64,000 nt of DNA. Origin: an uncultured Blautia sp. (GTDB taxonomy: Bacteria; Bacillota; Clostridia; Lachnospirales; Lachnospiraceae). The notes beneath the pieces are model-generated. The model was not told the DNA's origin. It made no database searches and worked only from the letters and a program-made list of their open reading frames with translations. The position numbers and the translations under genes were made by a program. How positions within the stretch are numbered: the stretch's first letter is position 1; each line of letters starts with the position of its first letter. Location of the stretch: assembly GCA_900551715.1 (NCBI GenBank), contig URXG01000003.1, positions 14,672-78,671 on the forward strand, read 5' to 3'. This document shows, piece after piece, positions 45,202-53,713 of the stretch.

Positions 45202-46635
45202 TTATAAAAGTTCAGCTTTAGCGCATTCTAACAGCTCGTCAACTTTTTTAAGCAGCTCCGGATCGATCTCGATCGGCTCGTCCTTGGCAAGCAGCTCTTC
45301 CGCGCGTTTTCCGGCACGTTCAACCAGATCTGGTGTTCCCTGGCGTTCCCACTCAGCCCATACACTGTCGAATCCGATAGACTGTGTAAACACCTCAGAA
45401 CGGATATGCTCGATAGTATGCTCCTGCTCCATGAATGTTTCGTCGTTTTCGATAACATCACAAAGAGCTTCATATCCAAGTTCTTCTTCATCCTCAGCTT
45501 CAAGCGGTTTATTGGCTTTCTTGATCATAGCCATGATCTCATCGTCAATAACCAGCTGGTTCAAAGAACAGCTCATCAGGCTGGCCGTACTTCCGAATCC
45601 TGTAATGATTGTTCCACCGCCAAGTGCCGGCAGTAAACCGTTGATCATCTTCTCGTAACCCAGCTGTGCATCTGATGCGCAGCTTGTACAAGCGATACCG
45701 TAGACATCTGTCATCATGCCGATATGGCAGGCAAGCTGAGATGCCAGAGAACTTCCGATACCTGTTTCCGGAAGACCCAGAAGGTTCTGTGCAGATTTCA
45801 TATTTACGAAGAACGGTCTTGCACCGTGGATCAGTACACATTCTGGATTAAATAAGTAAGCCACACATGCAAAAGCAAGCACTTCCGCATGGGACTGGGC
45901 AACTGTACCGGCAACAGAAAGCGGTCCTGTAAGTCCTGCCATCGGTGCTGCATGTAATGCTGTCGGAATACCTGCCTCAACCAGCATACGTGTACAATCT
46001 GTAATATTTTTTGCCAGACACAGCGGAGAGTCAGCAGCTACTGCTGTCATACCGATCGGATTGTGTGCAACGTCTTCTCCGCCAAACAACTTGAACAGCT
46101 TTACAATGTATTTTACATTACTCGGTGCGGAAATGCCCGGTGTGTAAATCGGCTTTTTACAATGTTTCAGCATAAGTGCTGTCTGTTTTAACTGTGTGAT
46201 CTCCGGTTCATAATCGCTCGGATATACCAGAGCACACGGAATATCCAGGTTCGGTAACTGGTTCATCACATGAAGCGCTTCGATCAGATCCTTCTCTGTA
46301 GGATTGCGTTTCTCTCCTGTTTTATGATCAACGATCCACGGAATACCTCCGGTACTGTGTGAATATGTTCCTCCAAGCTCAACCTTCAACTTCTCGCCTG
46401 TTGTTGCGCATGTAAATGTAACTTCCTGTTTCAGAGATTTGATCATCTCAGCAACTAATTCCGGAGAAAAGAATACGCGTTCTCCTTCTTCTCTGCATCC
46501 GTGCTCGCAAAGCATTGCACGTACCTCCGGATCTTCGATGCGTACACCAACAGTCTGAATGATTTTAACAGAATACTGATGTAACAGCTCAAGCTGCTTT
46601 TCACTTACAGAGTAAAGTTTCGGATAACCTTTCAT
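45202..46635 (-). CDS. MttB superfamily (trimethylamine methyltransferase-like) protein, non-pyrrolysine
   Basis: 477 aa, full-length MttB-type TIM barrel: TYSHSTGGIPWIVDHKTGEK, PMAGLTGPLSVAGTVAQSHA and LGGGTIITGFGSTASLMSCS. There is no in-frame amber codon, so it belongs to the non-pyrrolysine group, whose studied members demethylate glycine betaine, proline betaine or carnitine onto a corrinoid protein. No corrinoid protein or reactivase gene is in the window, which is unusual for that chemistry. It is followed by the serine dehydratase gene in the same operon and divergent from an MFS carrier. Confidence 0.85.
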   Translation of the reverse strand: MKGYPKLYSVSEKQLELLHQYSVKIIQTVGVRIEDPEVRAMLCEHGCREEGERVFFSPELVAEMIKSLKQEVTFTCATTGEKLKVELGGTYSHSTGGIPWIVDHKTGEKRNPTEKDLIEALHVMNQLPNLDIPCALVYPSDYEPEITQLKQTALMLKHCKKPIYTPGISAPSNVKYIVKLFKLFGGEDVAHNPIGMTAVAADSPLCLAKNITDCTRMLVEAGIPTALHAAPMAGLTGPLSVAGTVAQSHAEVLAFACVAYLFNPECVLIHGARPFFVNMKSAQNLLGLPETGIGSSLASQLACHIGMMTDVYGIACTSCASDAQLGYEKMINGLLPALGGGTIITGFGSTASLMSCSLNQLVIDDEIMAMIKKANKPLEAEDEEELGYEALCDVIENDETFMEQEHTIEHIRSEVFTQSIGFDSVWAEWERQGTPDLVERAGKRAEELLAKDEPIEIDPELLKKVDELLECAKAELL

Positions 46636-47076
46636 AATTGATATTTCCTTCCTGTTTTATTTTTTAGGAATTGATTATGTTGTTAAATCAACCATAATTC
46701 ATTTTTTTATAAATGTCAATAGTTTATTTATAAAATACTGAATTTATTCATAGTTTTTTAGAATATATGGTAAGGTTTTGCAAAATTGCACATCTTGTTT
46801 TAGCAATAAATTATAATAAAATTACCATTTTATGATTTATTTTTAATTTCGTTTTGAATGTTTCATTTTTATTATAAAGTAGTAAAATTGCAAATTCATT
46901 ACAATCAATTGTGAAATCGCATAAAAAACAGCCTCTTTTTTTAGTGATATAGTAAAAAAATTTCAATATTTAATAATTTACTTGTATTTATTTATATTAT
47001 ATGTTTTGATATAGGTATAAGGAAATTGATTATGTGAAAACAAAACAGAATGAAACGAAGGGAGAAATTCTTTATC
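46636..47076. promoter_or_regulatory. Very AT-rich divergent control region between the MttB-like and MFS genes
   Basis: About 440 bp. On the minus strand TTGACA (46714-46719), 17 bp, TATGGT (46691-46696) is a good promoter for the MttB-like gene. The rest is strongly AT-rich with many TTTAT/ATAAA runs. I could not assign the MFS promoter with confidence. No gene or RNA is recognised here. Confidence 0.6.
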
Positions 47077-48375
47077 ATGAAAGAACAAAACACTCCAGCT
47101 AAAAAAGGCGGAAAATTAAAAAAGAACATTGCAACGCTTGTTATCCTGACAATTGCAGGTGCAATGGTATACTCCTTACCATACTTCAGGAACTACTATT
47201 ATGATGCATTTATCGAGAGCTTCCAGATTACCCACATACAGATGGGTATGTTAGGATCTGTCTTCGGCGGCTTCAGTATCATTGCTTTCTTCCTGGGCGG
47301 TTTCTGTGCAGACCGTTGGCCGGCTAAAAAGCTGCTTCCGTTATCACTATTTGCAACCGGTGGTATGGGCTTACTGTTACTGCTCAAACCTCCATTCTGG
47401 GCTGTATTCCTGATTCATGCTCTTTGGGGTATCACATCTATCCTTACTTTCTGGAGTGCACTGGTCAAAGCACTCCGTTCCATCGCTGATGAAAATGAGC
47501 AAGGTAGGGTATTTGGTCTGTTCGAAGGTGGTCGTGGTATCACAAACATGGTTCAGTCCGCACTGGTTCTGGCTATGTTCGGTTTTCTTTCTTCCAAGAT
47601 AAATACAAATTTTGCATTGATGACAGTTATCGTTGTGTATTCTGCTATCAATATACTTCTCGGTATCCTTGTTATCATCTTCTACAAAGAAGAACGCTTT
47701 GAACGTCAGACAACTGCACTGATCAACGTTCCGGCTATGAAAAAATTATTAAAAATGCCGACCACATGGCTTCATGTACTGATCATCTTCTGCTCCTATG
47801 CTATCTGCTGTAGCTACTTCTACATCACACCATACGCAACAAGCGTATTTGGTGCAACAGCTGTTATAGGTGCTGCTATGGGTTATTTCTCACAGTACTG
47901 CCGTCCACTCGGATGTTTCATATCCGGTTTCATGGCTGACAAGATCGGTTCCTCCAAGGTTTGTGCTATCTCCTTTGGTATTCTGATTTTAGGACTTCTG
48001 GGCGTTATCTTTACACCTGGACAGTCGTCCATGATCTTCATGCTTCTGGTCTTCTGTGCTGCTGTTTACGCTTCTATGTACGGTTGCCAGTCCATGCACT
48101 TTGCCATCATGGAGGAGGGCGATTATCCGATGGAGACCACCGGTACAGCAAATTCCATTCTGACACCACTCGGATACAGCGTTGAGCTGTTCGCCCCGAT
48201 GGTAGCTGGTCTTTGTCTGAATCGCTGGGCAGGTGCTACAGGATACAAAGTATTCTTCTCTATCCTTACCGGTTTGGCAGTTATCGGTCTGATCTCCACT
48301 CTTCTGTGGATGGTAAAAACCAAAGACAGACGTATGGAAATCGCTGCTGCCAAAAAGGCTAAAGCCGGTAAATAA
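47077..48375 (+). CDS. Major facilitator superfamily transporter
   Basis: 432 aa from the second ATG (MKEQNTPAKKGGKLKK), preceded by AGGGAG at 12 nt; the earlier ATG has no ribosome binding site. Twelve membrane spans are evident, with the MFS loop 2-3 motif as GGFCADRWPAKKLLPL and its repeat as SGFMADKIGSSKVC in the second half. It presumably imports the substrate degraded by the island enzymes (a betaine, amino acid derivative or peptide). The substrate cannot be read from sequence. Confidence 0.85.
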   Translation: MKEQNTPAKKGGKLKKNIATLVILTIAGAMVYSLPYFRNYYYDAFIESFQITHIQMGMLGSVFGGFSIIAFFLGGFCADRWPAKKLLPLSLFATGGMGLLLLLKPPFWAVFLIHALWGITSILTFWSALVKALRSIADENEQGRVFGLFEGGRGITNMVQSALVLAMFGFLSSKINTNFALMTVIVVYSAINILLGILVIIFYKEERFERQTTALINVPAMKKLLKMPTTWLHVLIIFCSYAICCSYFYITPYATSVFGATAVIGAAMGYFSQYCRPLGCFISGFMADKIGSSKVCAISFGILILGLLGVIFTPGQSSMIFMLLVFCAAVYASMYGCQSMHFAIMEEGDYPMETTGTANSILTPLGYSVELFAPMVAGLCLNRWAGATGYKVFFSILTGLAVIGLISTLLWMVKTKDRRMEIAAAKKAKAGK

Positions 48376-48675
48376 TTCATTACAGCATGTGTAGCCGCAT
48401 TATTTTCACTACGCCTTGTTTTGAGGCACTTACTAAGTTTGTGGTGATTTTTTTCAATTTACCTCTTGACAAAAGTCATTACATATCAGTTGCTGTTTCA
48501 ATTATTGGCAGTACCGAAAATCCTGTAAACACAAAAACTCCCCATAGGACGGATTGTCTATATCACGTCCTATAAGGGAGTTACTATACTTTTATTTTTT
48601 ATGCTTCGCCCTGTTCTGCAAGATACAAATTCAAGAATGCCTCTGCATTTACATATTTGTTCTGAATACGGGATT
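48376..48675. other. Intergenic remnants between the MFS gene and the 219-aa membrane protein gene
   Basis: About 300 bp without an intact gene. It holds the right-hand border repeat and shared terminator (48505-48582) and an orphan 3' coding fragment on the minus strand (48599-48679). Confidence 0.6.
48505..48582. repeat. Right copy of the Rpn-element tail with shared terminator
   Basis: 48505-48528 matches 39760-39783 at 21 of 24 positions. AAATCCTGTAAACAC at 48518-48532 is identical to 40350-40364, the end of the Rpn pseudogene. The hairpin AACTCCCCATAGGACG / CGTCCTATAAGGGAGTT (48536-48582) is a variant of the hairpin at 40368-40410. It therefore looks like the remaining tail of a second Rpn element at the right edge of the island, and now also terminates the MFS gene. 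Confidence 0.65.
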
Positions 48676-48679
48676 TTAC
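48599..48679 (-). pseudogene. Orphan 3' coding fragment
   Basis: A minus-strand frame reads QNKYVNAEAFLNLYLAEQGE followed by Ala and a stop at 48599-48601. It has a natural-looking amphipathic C-terminal sequence but an in-frame stop only a few codons upstream and no start. I read it as the tail of a gene lost to deletion. The parent family is not recognised. Confidence 0.35.
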
Positions 48680-49335
48680 TTATTGAAAATGCTTTGCTTT
48701 TTTCGTTTTTTTACAACCATAAACTGAATCAGGCAGCCTGCTGCTGTAAATATGAATTCCATTCCAACCAGAATCAATACATTTTTGACTCCTCCTGTCT
48801 CATTTACTTTTATACTTACATTGTTTGCATTCATGCTATATATTATGAATGCAATAAAACCGAATATATTTCCTCCCAGGAATGCTCCCGGTAAACCTTC
48901 CGCCAGTTGGTCTGTACGGTATACAACAACACCTGTCAGTATTGCAGCTATTATAAAAAGCGGCAAAAAAATACTGCTGCAAAAGTTCAAAAACAGCCCA
49001 TCACATAGTATGACATTAATCCACATTAAAGTAAGTATATGAAATACTGAAGATAATTTTCTGTTTTTAAGATAAGAGATCAGAATGCACACCATAAGCA
49101 CGATCAGCACTGCCAGAATGGATGCCTCTTTTCCTGCTATTCTCCTGTAATATCCGTCTTCATCTGTCATTGAGTCAATGCAATATCCGATCAATATCGC
49201 TGCTTCCCATAAAGTTACACATATATAATAAATTTTTTTCCGATATGCACTTCCTGTCCAGCATAGAAACACACCGATCAGGAATACTGCTACTAATGCA
49301 AATATAATTACAGAAACTATCCATGAAACATTCAT
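48676..49335 (-). CDS. Polytopic membrane protein of unknown function
   Basis: 219 aa with six or seven hydrophobic segments (WIVSVIIFALVAVFLIGVFL, EASILAVLIVLMVCILISYL, NVLILVGMEFIFTAAGCL) and a basic C-terminus (KKRKKQSIFNK). No family is recognised. It is the last gene of a minus-strand unit behind two small secreted proteins, apparently driven by the LytTR-type promoter at 50.4 kb. Confidence 0.7.
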   Translation of the reverse strand: MNVSWIVSVIIFALVAVFLIGVFLCWTGSAYRKKIYYICVTLWEAAILIGYCIDSMTDEDGYYRRIAGKEASILAVLIVLMVCILISYLKNRKLSSVFHILTLMWINVILCDGLFLNFCSSIFLPLFIIAAILTGVVVYRTDQLAEGLPGAFLGGNIFGFIAFIIYSMNANNVSIKVNETGGVKNVLILVGMEFIFTAAGCLIQFMVVKKRKKQSIFNK

Positions 49336-49358
49336 TATCGTACCTCGTATTTTACTTT

Positions 49359-49768
49359 TCAGTTATATTTTTGTGGATCATTTTTTAGTGCAAAACTGTT
49401 CAGCCTGCCATTTTTATCAAATCCAAATGTGACTCCAACTCCAAATTCTTTCCAATATCCCAGACTGTCACCACCACATAAGCCATATGCATACTTTTCT
49501 GCTGTGGTAGAATAATGTCGTTCCTTTGAATCCCGGCAGGTTACAACACAAAGTTTATTTTCCCTGATACATGCATAAATCTTGTCACTGGAATTTCCAT
49601 TCCAGAGATAATATTTGCCGTTTCTTTTATACAAAGTCAGCGGTCTGTCACCTCCGTAGGAATTCATATAGGTCACTCTGCCGCCAATGTAATAATATAT
49701 GTCACAGCTGTAATAAACACTACCATAAAATATTTTCTGAATTTATCTTTGATTTCTTTTGTATTCAT
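49359..49768 (-). pseudogene. Small secreted protein gene with a probable frameshift
   Basis: The frame from 49768 reads MNTKEIKDKFRKYF then a hydrophobic segment VVFITAVTYIITLAAE and stops. The next frame, open over the same bases, continues IGGRVTYMNSYGGDRPLTLY and runs about 105 codons to GRLNSFALKNDPQKYN. An indel within the TATATTATTACATTGG stretch (49686-49701 region) would join an N-terminal membrane anchor to the mature domain. Either the gene is broken, or the downstream frame is translated from the internal ATG at 49676, which would leave a protein without a signal. No family is recognised. Confidence 0.55.
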
Positions 49769-49786
49769 ACAGGTACCCATCTCCGT

Positions 49787-50365
49787 TTATTTCCTGTAAT
49801 ATTTAATAGATGTGATCACAAAACCTCTTGGATTATTTGCAGGTCTTACAGTAACTACATTTCGTCCGACAGGTGTCCCAAACACATCTTTTTTCAAAGT
49901 AATGGTTGCTCCGGTTCTTGTTCGCACAGCCTTATAAAAACTGGTGTTTGTCTCATCCTGCCACCATAACTCTTTAATCAGATATTTACCTTTTTTTACA
50001 GGAAGATTTACCTTGCTCACCCTGATTCCATAAATATTATAAATGTAGTTATGAACTACTTTTTTGGGAACAAGCATATTCAGACCAGTGCTGTATTTGT
50101 CATATCTGTCTCTGTAAGTATACAGAAAATCTCTTCGCACAATTGTCGGAAGTTTTTTCTTAAGTTCTGTAGTATTCTTGTAAGTAACTACATAGCACAT
50201 TTTCTCCAGCCAGCTTCTTGTACTCTGCTTTTTGAAGATATTCATGTTAATTCTGGCAGCTGCATTTGCATCTACTGCACTGGTTCCTGCTATAGATGTA
50301 AAACTCAATGTAAATAATAAACAAACTGCCAGCAACTTTGATAAAATTTTTCTTTTTTTACTCAT
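49787..50365 (-). CDS. Secreted basic protein of unknown function
   Basis: 192 aa. A classical signal peptide (KKRKILSKLLAVCLLFTLSF, cleavage near VDANAAA, about residue 36) is followed by a Lys/Arg/Tyr-rich mature part (RRDFLYTYRDRYDKYSTG, VNLPVKKGKYLIKELWWQ, GATITLKKDVFGTPVGRNVV) that looks beta-rich. No family is recognised. Its promoter carries the LytTR-type operator it shares with the divergent response regulator gene, so it is a likely direct target. Confidence 0.75.
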   Translation of the reverse strand: MSKKRKILSKLLAVCLLFTLSFTSIAGTSAVDANAAARINMNIFKKQSTRSWLEKMCYVVTYKNTTELKKKLPTIVRRDFLYTYRDRYDKYSTGLNMLVPKKVVHNYIYNIYGIRVSKVNLPVKKGKYLIKELWWQDETNTSFYKAVRTRTGATITLKKDVFGTPVGRNVVTVRPANNPRGFVITSIKYYRK

Positions 50366-50411
50366 ACCTCAATCTCCCTTTCACTTTATTTTTTATATAC
50401 TTTGCCTGTTA

Positions 50412-50515
50412 ATTATACTCCTTTGAATAATTTTGAGAAACCTTTTTTACACCAACTGCATTTTTTACGTAATGAACTGCATTTTCTTGACTTTGCATGT
50501 CAAAAAGTTGATAAT
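50412..50515. promoter_or_regulatory. LytTR-type operator (site A) between divergent promoters of the secreted protein operon and the response regulator
   Basis: On the minus strand ATGCAGTTCAT (50472-50482) and ATGCAGTTGGT (50451-50461) are spaced 21 bp, then 33 bp to TATAAT (50412-50417) for the secreted protein gene. On the plus strand TTGACT (50487-50492), 17 bp, GATAAT (50510-50515) serves the response regulator, with the operator abutting its -35. The repeats fit the AgrA-type 9-bp consensus with a 12-bp gap. Autoregulation is expected. Confidence 0.8.
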
Positions 50516-50581
50516 AAAACAGAAATGTATTTCTCATGTTTTATACTGATACTATGAAATACTTTCTGAAGGAGAACGTTT

Positions 50582-51304
50582 ATGTTAAAAATCGCAATCT
50601 GTGATGATAATACGGTACAGTTGGATATCATCCAGAAAGAACTGAAGAAAAATATAAATAATGAAATTCCTTATTCTGTTGACACTTTTGATAATGACAA
50701 ATCTTTTAACAACATGTTGCTGTCTGGTACCTGTCCTTATGATATCATTTTTATGGATATTAACCTGGGAAATTCATCTGCATCAGGAATTGATCTTATA
50801 CATAAAGTAAATTTTCTGAATCCATCCTGCCAGGTTATTTACATTAGCCAGTATCTGGAATTCGCATCTGATGTCTATGATACTCAACACACTTACTTTA
50901 TGAACAAAGAAAGGTTACCCGAGCTTCTTGGAAAAGCACTACATGCATCCCTTCATAATCTTTCCTGTTCAGATGGCACCAGTTGTCTTTATCTCAAAAC
51001 CCATAAAAAACAATGCAAAATACCACTGAATGAAATTATATATATGGAACGCAATCTAAGAGAAACCACTGTAATTACACGCACAGAAAAATTTTGTACT
51101 TCTGAAAAAATTGACCAGCTTCTGGAACGGCTTCCCTCTTATTTTATTCCATGCCACAGAAGCTTTGCCATAAATCTGAAACTGGTCAGTTCTATTCAAC
51201 AATATTCCGTTTCTTTTCCCAATGGCAAAACTGTGCCTGTAGGACGCACTCATTACTCTGATATAAAAAAAGCTTTTGCATTATTGAATACCTATACAAA
51301 CTGA
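50582..51304 (+). CDS. LytTR-family response regulator (AgrA/LytR type)
   Basis: 240 aa. The receiver domain (1-125) has acidic pocket ICDDN (Asp8, Asp9), the phosphorylated Asp in IIFMDINLG and the terminal Lys in YFMNKERLP. The LytTR DNA-binding domain (135-238) has IPLNEIIYMERNLRETTV, FIPCHRSFAINLKLVSSI and VPVGRTHYSDIKKAF. Such regulators are activated by AgrC-like kinases and bind pairs of GTT-core direct repeats, and one lies directly upstream of this gene. No kinase gene is adjacent; the nearest candidates are the split kinase genes at 29.4-31.2 kb. Confidence 0.92.
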   Translation: MLKIAICDDNTVQLDIIQKELKKNINNEIPYSVDTFDNDKSFNNMLLSGTCPYDIIFMDINLGNSSASGIDLIHKVNFLNPSCQVIYISQYLEFASDVYDTQHTYFMNKERLPELLGKALHASLHNLSCSDGTSCLYLKTHKKQCKIPLNEIIYMERNLRETTVITRTEKFCTSEKIDQLLERLPSYFIPCHRSFAINLKLVSSIQQYSVSFPNGKTVPVGRTHYSDIKKAFALLNTYTN

Positions 51305-51326
51305 TCTCTCCGATACCCCAGGATAC

Positions 51327-51372
51327 AAAAATTCCCAGGCGCTTCTGCATCTAAAGTGTCCCGGGAATTTTT
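51327..51372. terminator. Bidirectional terminator between the LytTR regulator and the Ser/Thr kinase genes
   Basis: AAAAATTCCC pairs with GGGAATTTTT over a 26-nt loop, with T-runs on both strands. It serves the plus-strand regulator and the minus-strand kinase. Confidence 0.75.
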
Positions 51373-51382
51373 ATTTTGTATT

Positions 51383-53524
51383 TTATGGTTCCTGTGCAGC
51401 TGCTTCAGCATTCGGATTATACCAGGTTGCAACTCGTTCCAGTTTTCCACTGGTATGGGACAGTTCCCAGAGTTCTGTATTATTCTGTCCGCTTTCAGGA
51501 ACAAACTGTGTCAGGAAGATTCTGTCTCCAACTTCATTGAATCCTCCGCCCATATATAAGTTGAATTCTCCAAGATCAAAACTTTCTTTTCTATTTTTGT
51601 CGTTAAGATCCCATCGATACAGGGTTGTTTTTCCATCAGCAACATATTTATAATACAGACCATCTCCTGCAATAATGCTCTTTGCTGACATGCCCATTAT
51701 AATTTTTGAACTTTTGTCTGTTTTTGCATTATATGCACAGGTTGTATAAGTACCATCATTCTCCTGATACACATAATAAATCTTATCTCCGTTAATTCCC
51801 AGCATAGAACCTTTGATCTGATCCGTTTTTCTTATATTTTTATAGCATGGTTCTGAAATACTCCACACAGTACCTTTTCCATTAGTGGAAACCCACAGAT
51901 GATCATTACCATCCCTGAAAATATGTGCCCCTAAATCTTCCTCTTCACCAGTTTCAAGATTTTGTCTGTGCCCTGATTTCTCACCATTTTCATTGCGATA
52001 TGTATAATATAAATATCCATCATAAATACACATCTTCGTATTACCCTGCATGTTATTGGTAAGAATTTCCTGGTTGTTTCCGTCCAGATCCATACGGATG
52101 ATCTGTGCAAAAGGTTCACCTTCTGCAAAAATTTTTTTCAGATATATTTTCTTATCATACAGAATCATGGAATCTGCATAATTTCCGGACATGCAGTGAA
52201 ATCCCTTCATGTGCACATCATTTACCGTATAAATTTCACCATCTTGTTCCCACATATGTTTGCTGGTATATACTACAGAATCTTCTGTTTTTTCTTCTAC
52301 CGCCTCAGTCACTTCAGCTGGAATTTTTTCTGGCTTCTCTGCATCTGAAACTTCTGTATTTTTTATTTCATCCGCTTTTGTTCCAGTTTCTTCTGTATCT
52401 GATACAGTATCTGTGGATGGTGTTTCTGATGAAATCAATTTTGCTGTCGTAATACCTCCTGCTGCAAGTGCTACTACTGCTGCTGCAATTATCCATTTTT
52501 TGGCAGAAGACTTTTTCTTTGCTTTTTCCGGAGTGAATGCAATTGTTTTTTCTGTATCCTTTTCATCCAGAGCTATTGTCTGCTCCTCCTGCAACAAATG
52601 CTCTGCATTTCCAATCCTCCTTAATGCATCATACATTTCTTTCATAGAAGCAAATCTGTCTTCTGGTCTGTACTCACAGGCTTTCATAATCACCCACTTC
52701 AATTCTGAACTTCCGGTGCATGGCTCCGGCAAGGCTTCTCCGTTCATTCTCTGCATAAGTGCATTTTCCTGATCCGCATACGTTATTGGTTGTGGATATG
52801 GTGGATAAAAAGGCAGCCTGTTTTTATTCAGAAGGCGATATAATACTATCCCAAGAGAATACACATCAATCTGTTGGATGTAGTCACTGCTGGAACTTCC
52901 AAAATAAATCTCAGGTGCCATATAATTCGCTGTACCTTTCTTGGAAAGTCCCCCTGTAGTTTTGTCTATCACTCTGGCAATTCCAAAATCGCCCAGTTTA
53001 AACCTTCCAAGACTATCTACGAAAATATTTCCCGGTTTCACATCACGATGAACCAGATTATGTTCTGCTGCAAAACAAAGTGCACTGCTGATCTCTTTTC
53101 CAAGCTTCAGCACTGTATTAGCGTCTATAGAGTGATTCAGCATCCATTCAACCAAAGGAGTCAGTAACTCCATTTTTATCAGAATATCCCAGCCTATCTC
53201 ATCTTTATGTTCTATAATACAATGATCTTCATAAGAGACAATGTTCGGATGCTCCTTCAATAACACCATAACCTTGATTTCATCCTGAATCTCATCTACA
53301 AATCCTCTGAAATAACTGGTTGCTGAAAGTTGATCCATACCTGTAGCCATAACATTTTTTATATCATCCTGAGACCTGGGTATCTGGATTACTTTTAATG
53401 CTGCCCTGATTTCTACCTCTGTATCTTTTTTCTTTATTTCAAAAACGGTACCTGTAGCACCTTTCCCAATTTCTCTTATAATAACCCAGTCATTAAACAC
53501 TGTAGTTCCTACTTGATATTCCAT
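51383..53524 (-). CDS. Membrane Ser/Thr protein kinase with extracellular propeller-like (DUF5050-type) domain
   Basis: 713 aa from MEYQVGTTVFNDW (GGAAGGAG upstream). The kinase domain (~12-275) has glycine loop IGKGATGTVFEI, the invariant Lys in AALKVIQIP, catalytic HRDVKPGNIFVD, DFG in KLGDFGIARV and GTANYMAPEIYF. A basic juxtamembrane stretch and one membrane span (WIIAAAVVALAAGGITTA, ~350-370) lead to a Glu/Thr-rich linker and a repeat domain typical of DUF5050 (DGYLYYTYRNENGE, NGDKIYYVYQENDGTYTTCA). It lacks PASTA repeats, so it is not the cell-wall PknB. It probably senses a surface signal. Its own promoter is at 53576-53604. Confidence 0.88.
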   Translation of the reverse strand: MEYQVGTTVFNDWVIIREIGKGATGTVFEIKKKDTEVEIRAALKVIQIPRSQDDIKNVMATGMDQLSATSYFRGFVDEIQDEIKVMVLLKEHPNIVSYEDHCIIEHKDEIGWDILIKMELLTPLVEWMLNHSIDANTVLKLGKEISSALCFAAEHNLVHRDVKPGNIFVDSLGRFKLGDFGIARVIDKTTGGLSKKGTANYMAPEIYFGSSSSDYIQQIDVYSLGIVLYRLLNKNRLPFYPPYPQPITYADQENALMQRMNGEALPEPCTGSSELKWVIMKACEYRPEDRFASMKEMYDALRRIGNAEHLLQEEQTIALDEKDTEKTIAFTPEKAKKKSSAKKWIIAAAVVALAAGGITTAKLISSETPSTDTVSDTEETGTKADEIKNTEVSDAEKPEKIPAEVTEAVEEKTEDSVVYTSKHMWEQDGEIYTVNDVHMKGFHCMSGNYADSMILYDKKIYLKKIFAEGEPFAQIIRMDLDGNNQEILTNNMQGNTKMCIYDGYLYYTYRNENGEKSGHRQNLETGEEEDLGAHIFRDGNDHLWVSTNGKGTVWSISEPCYKNIRKTDQIKGSMLGINGDKIYYVYQENDGTYTTCAYNAKTDKSSKIIMGMSAKSIIAGDGLYYKYVADGKTTLYRWDLNDKNRKESFDLGEFNLYMGGGFNEVGDRIFLTQFVPESGQNNTELWELSHTSGKLERVATWYNPNAEAAAQEP

Positions 53525-53575
53525 TTTTCGACTCCTTCCCTGGACAAAAGCTCTCCAAATCTGTCTATATATTTC

Positions 53576-53604
53576 ATTGTACAAAACCGTTTTTGTCTTT
53601 ACAA
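53576..53604 (-). promoter_or_regulatory. Promoter of the Ser/Thr kinase gene
   Basis: TTGTAA (53599-53604) and TACAAT (53576-53581), 17 bp apart on the minus strand, lie downstream of the terminator at 53638-53671. The kinase gene therefore need not depend on transcription from further upstream. Confidence 0.65.
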
Positions 53605-53637
53605 GAAAAAACTAGGATTTCCTGATAAAAAAACAAA

Positions 53638-53707
53638 ATACCCTCACAGGTGTCTGTTCCTGTAAGGGTATCCGTTTCCTTTTTCTATACACGCCTTTTT
53701 GATTGAT
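53638..53707 (-). ncRNA. Candidate ~75-nt small RNA under a LytTR-type promoter
   Basis: The TATAAT at 53714-53719 predicts a start near 53707. A terminator, ATACCCTTACAGG with its complement (53638-53671) and then TTTTGTTTTTTT, follows after about 36 nt. No open frame with a start fits between, and the kinase gene has its own promoter further down. The hairpin could equally be only the terminator of the 454-aa protein gene, so the RNA is a prediction. Confidence 0.4.
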
Positions 53708-53713
53708 GGTTGG

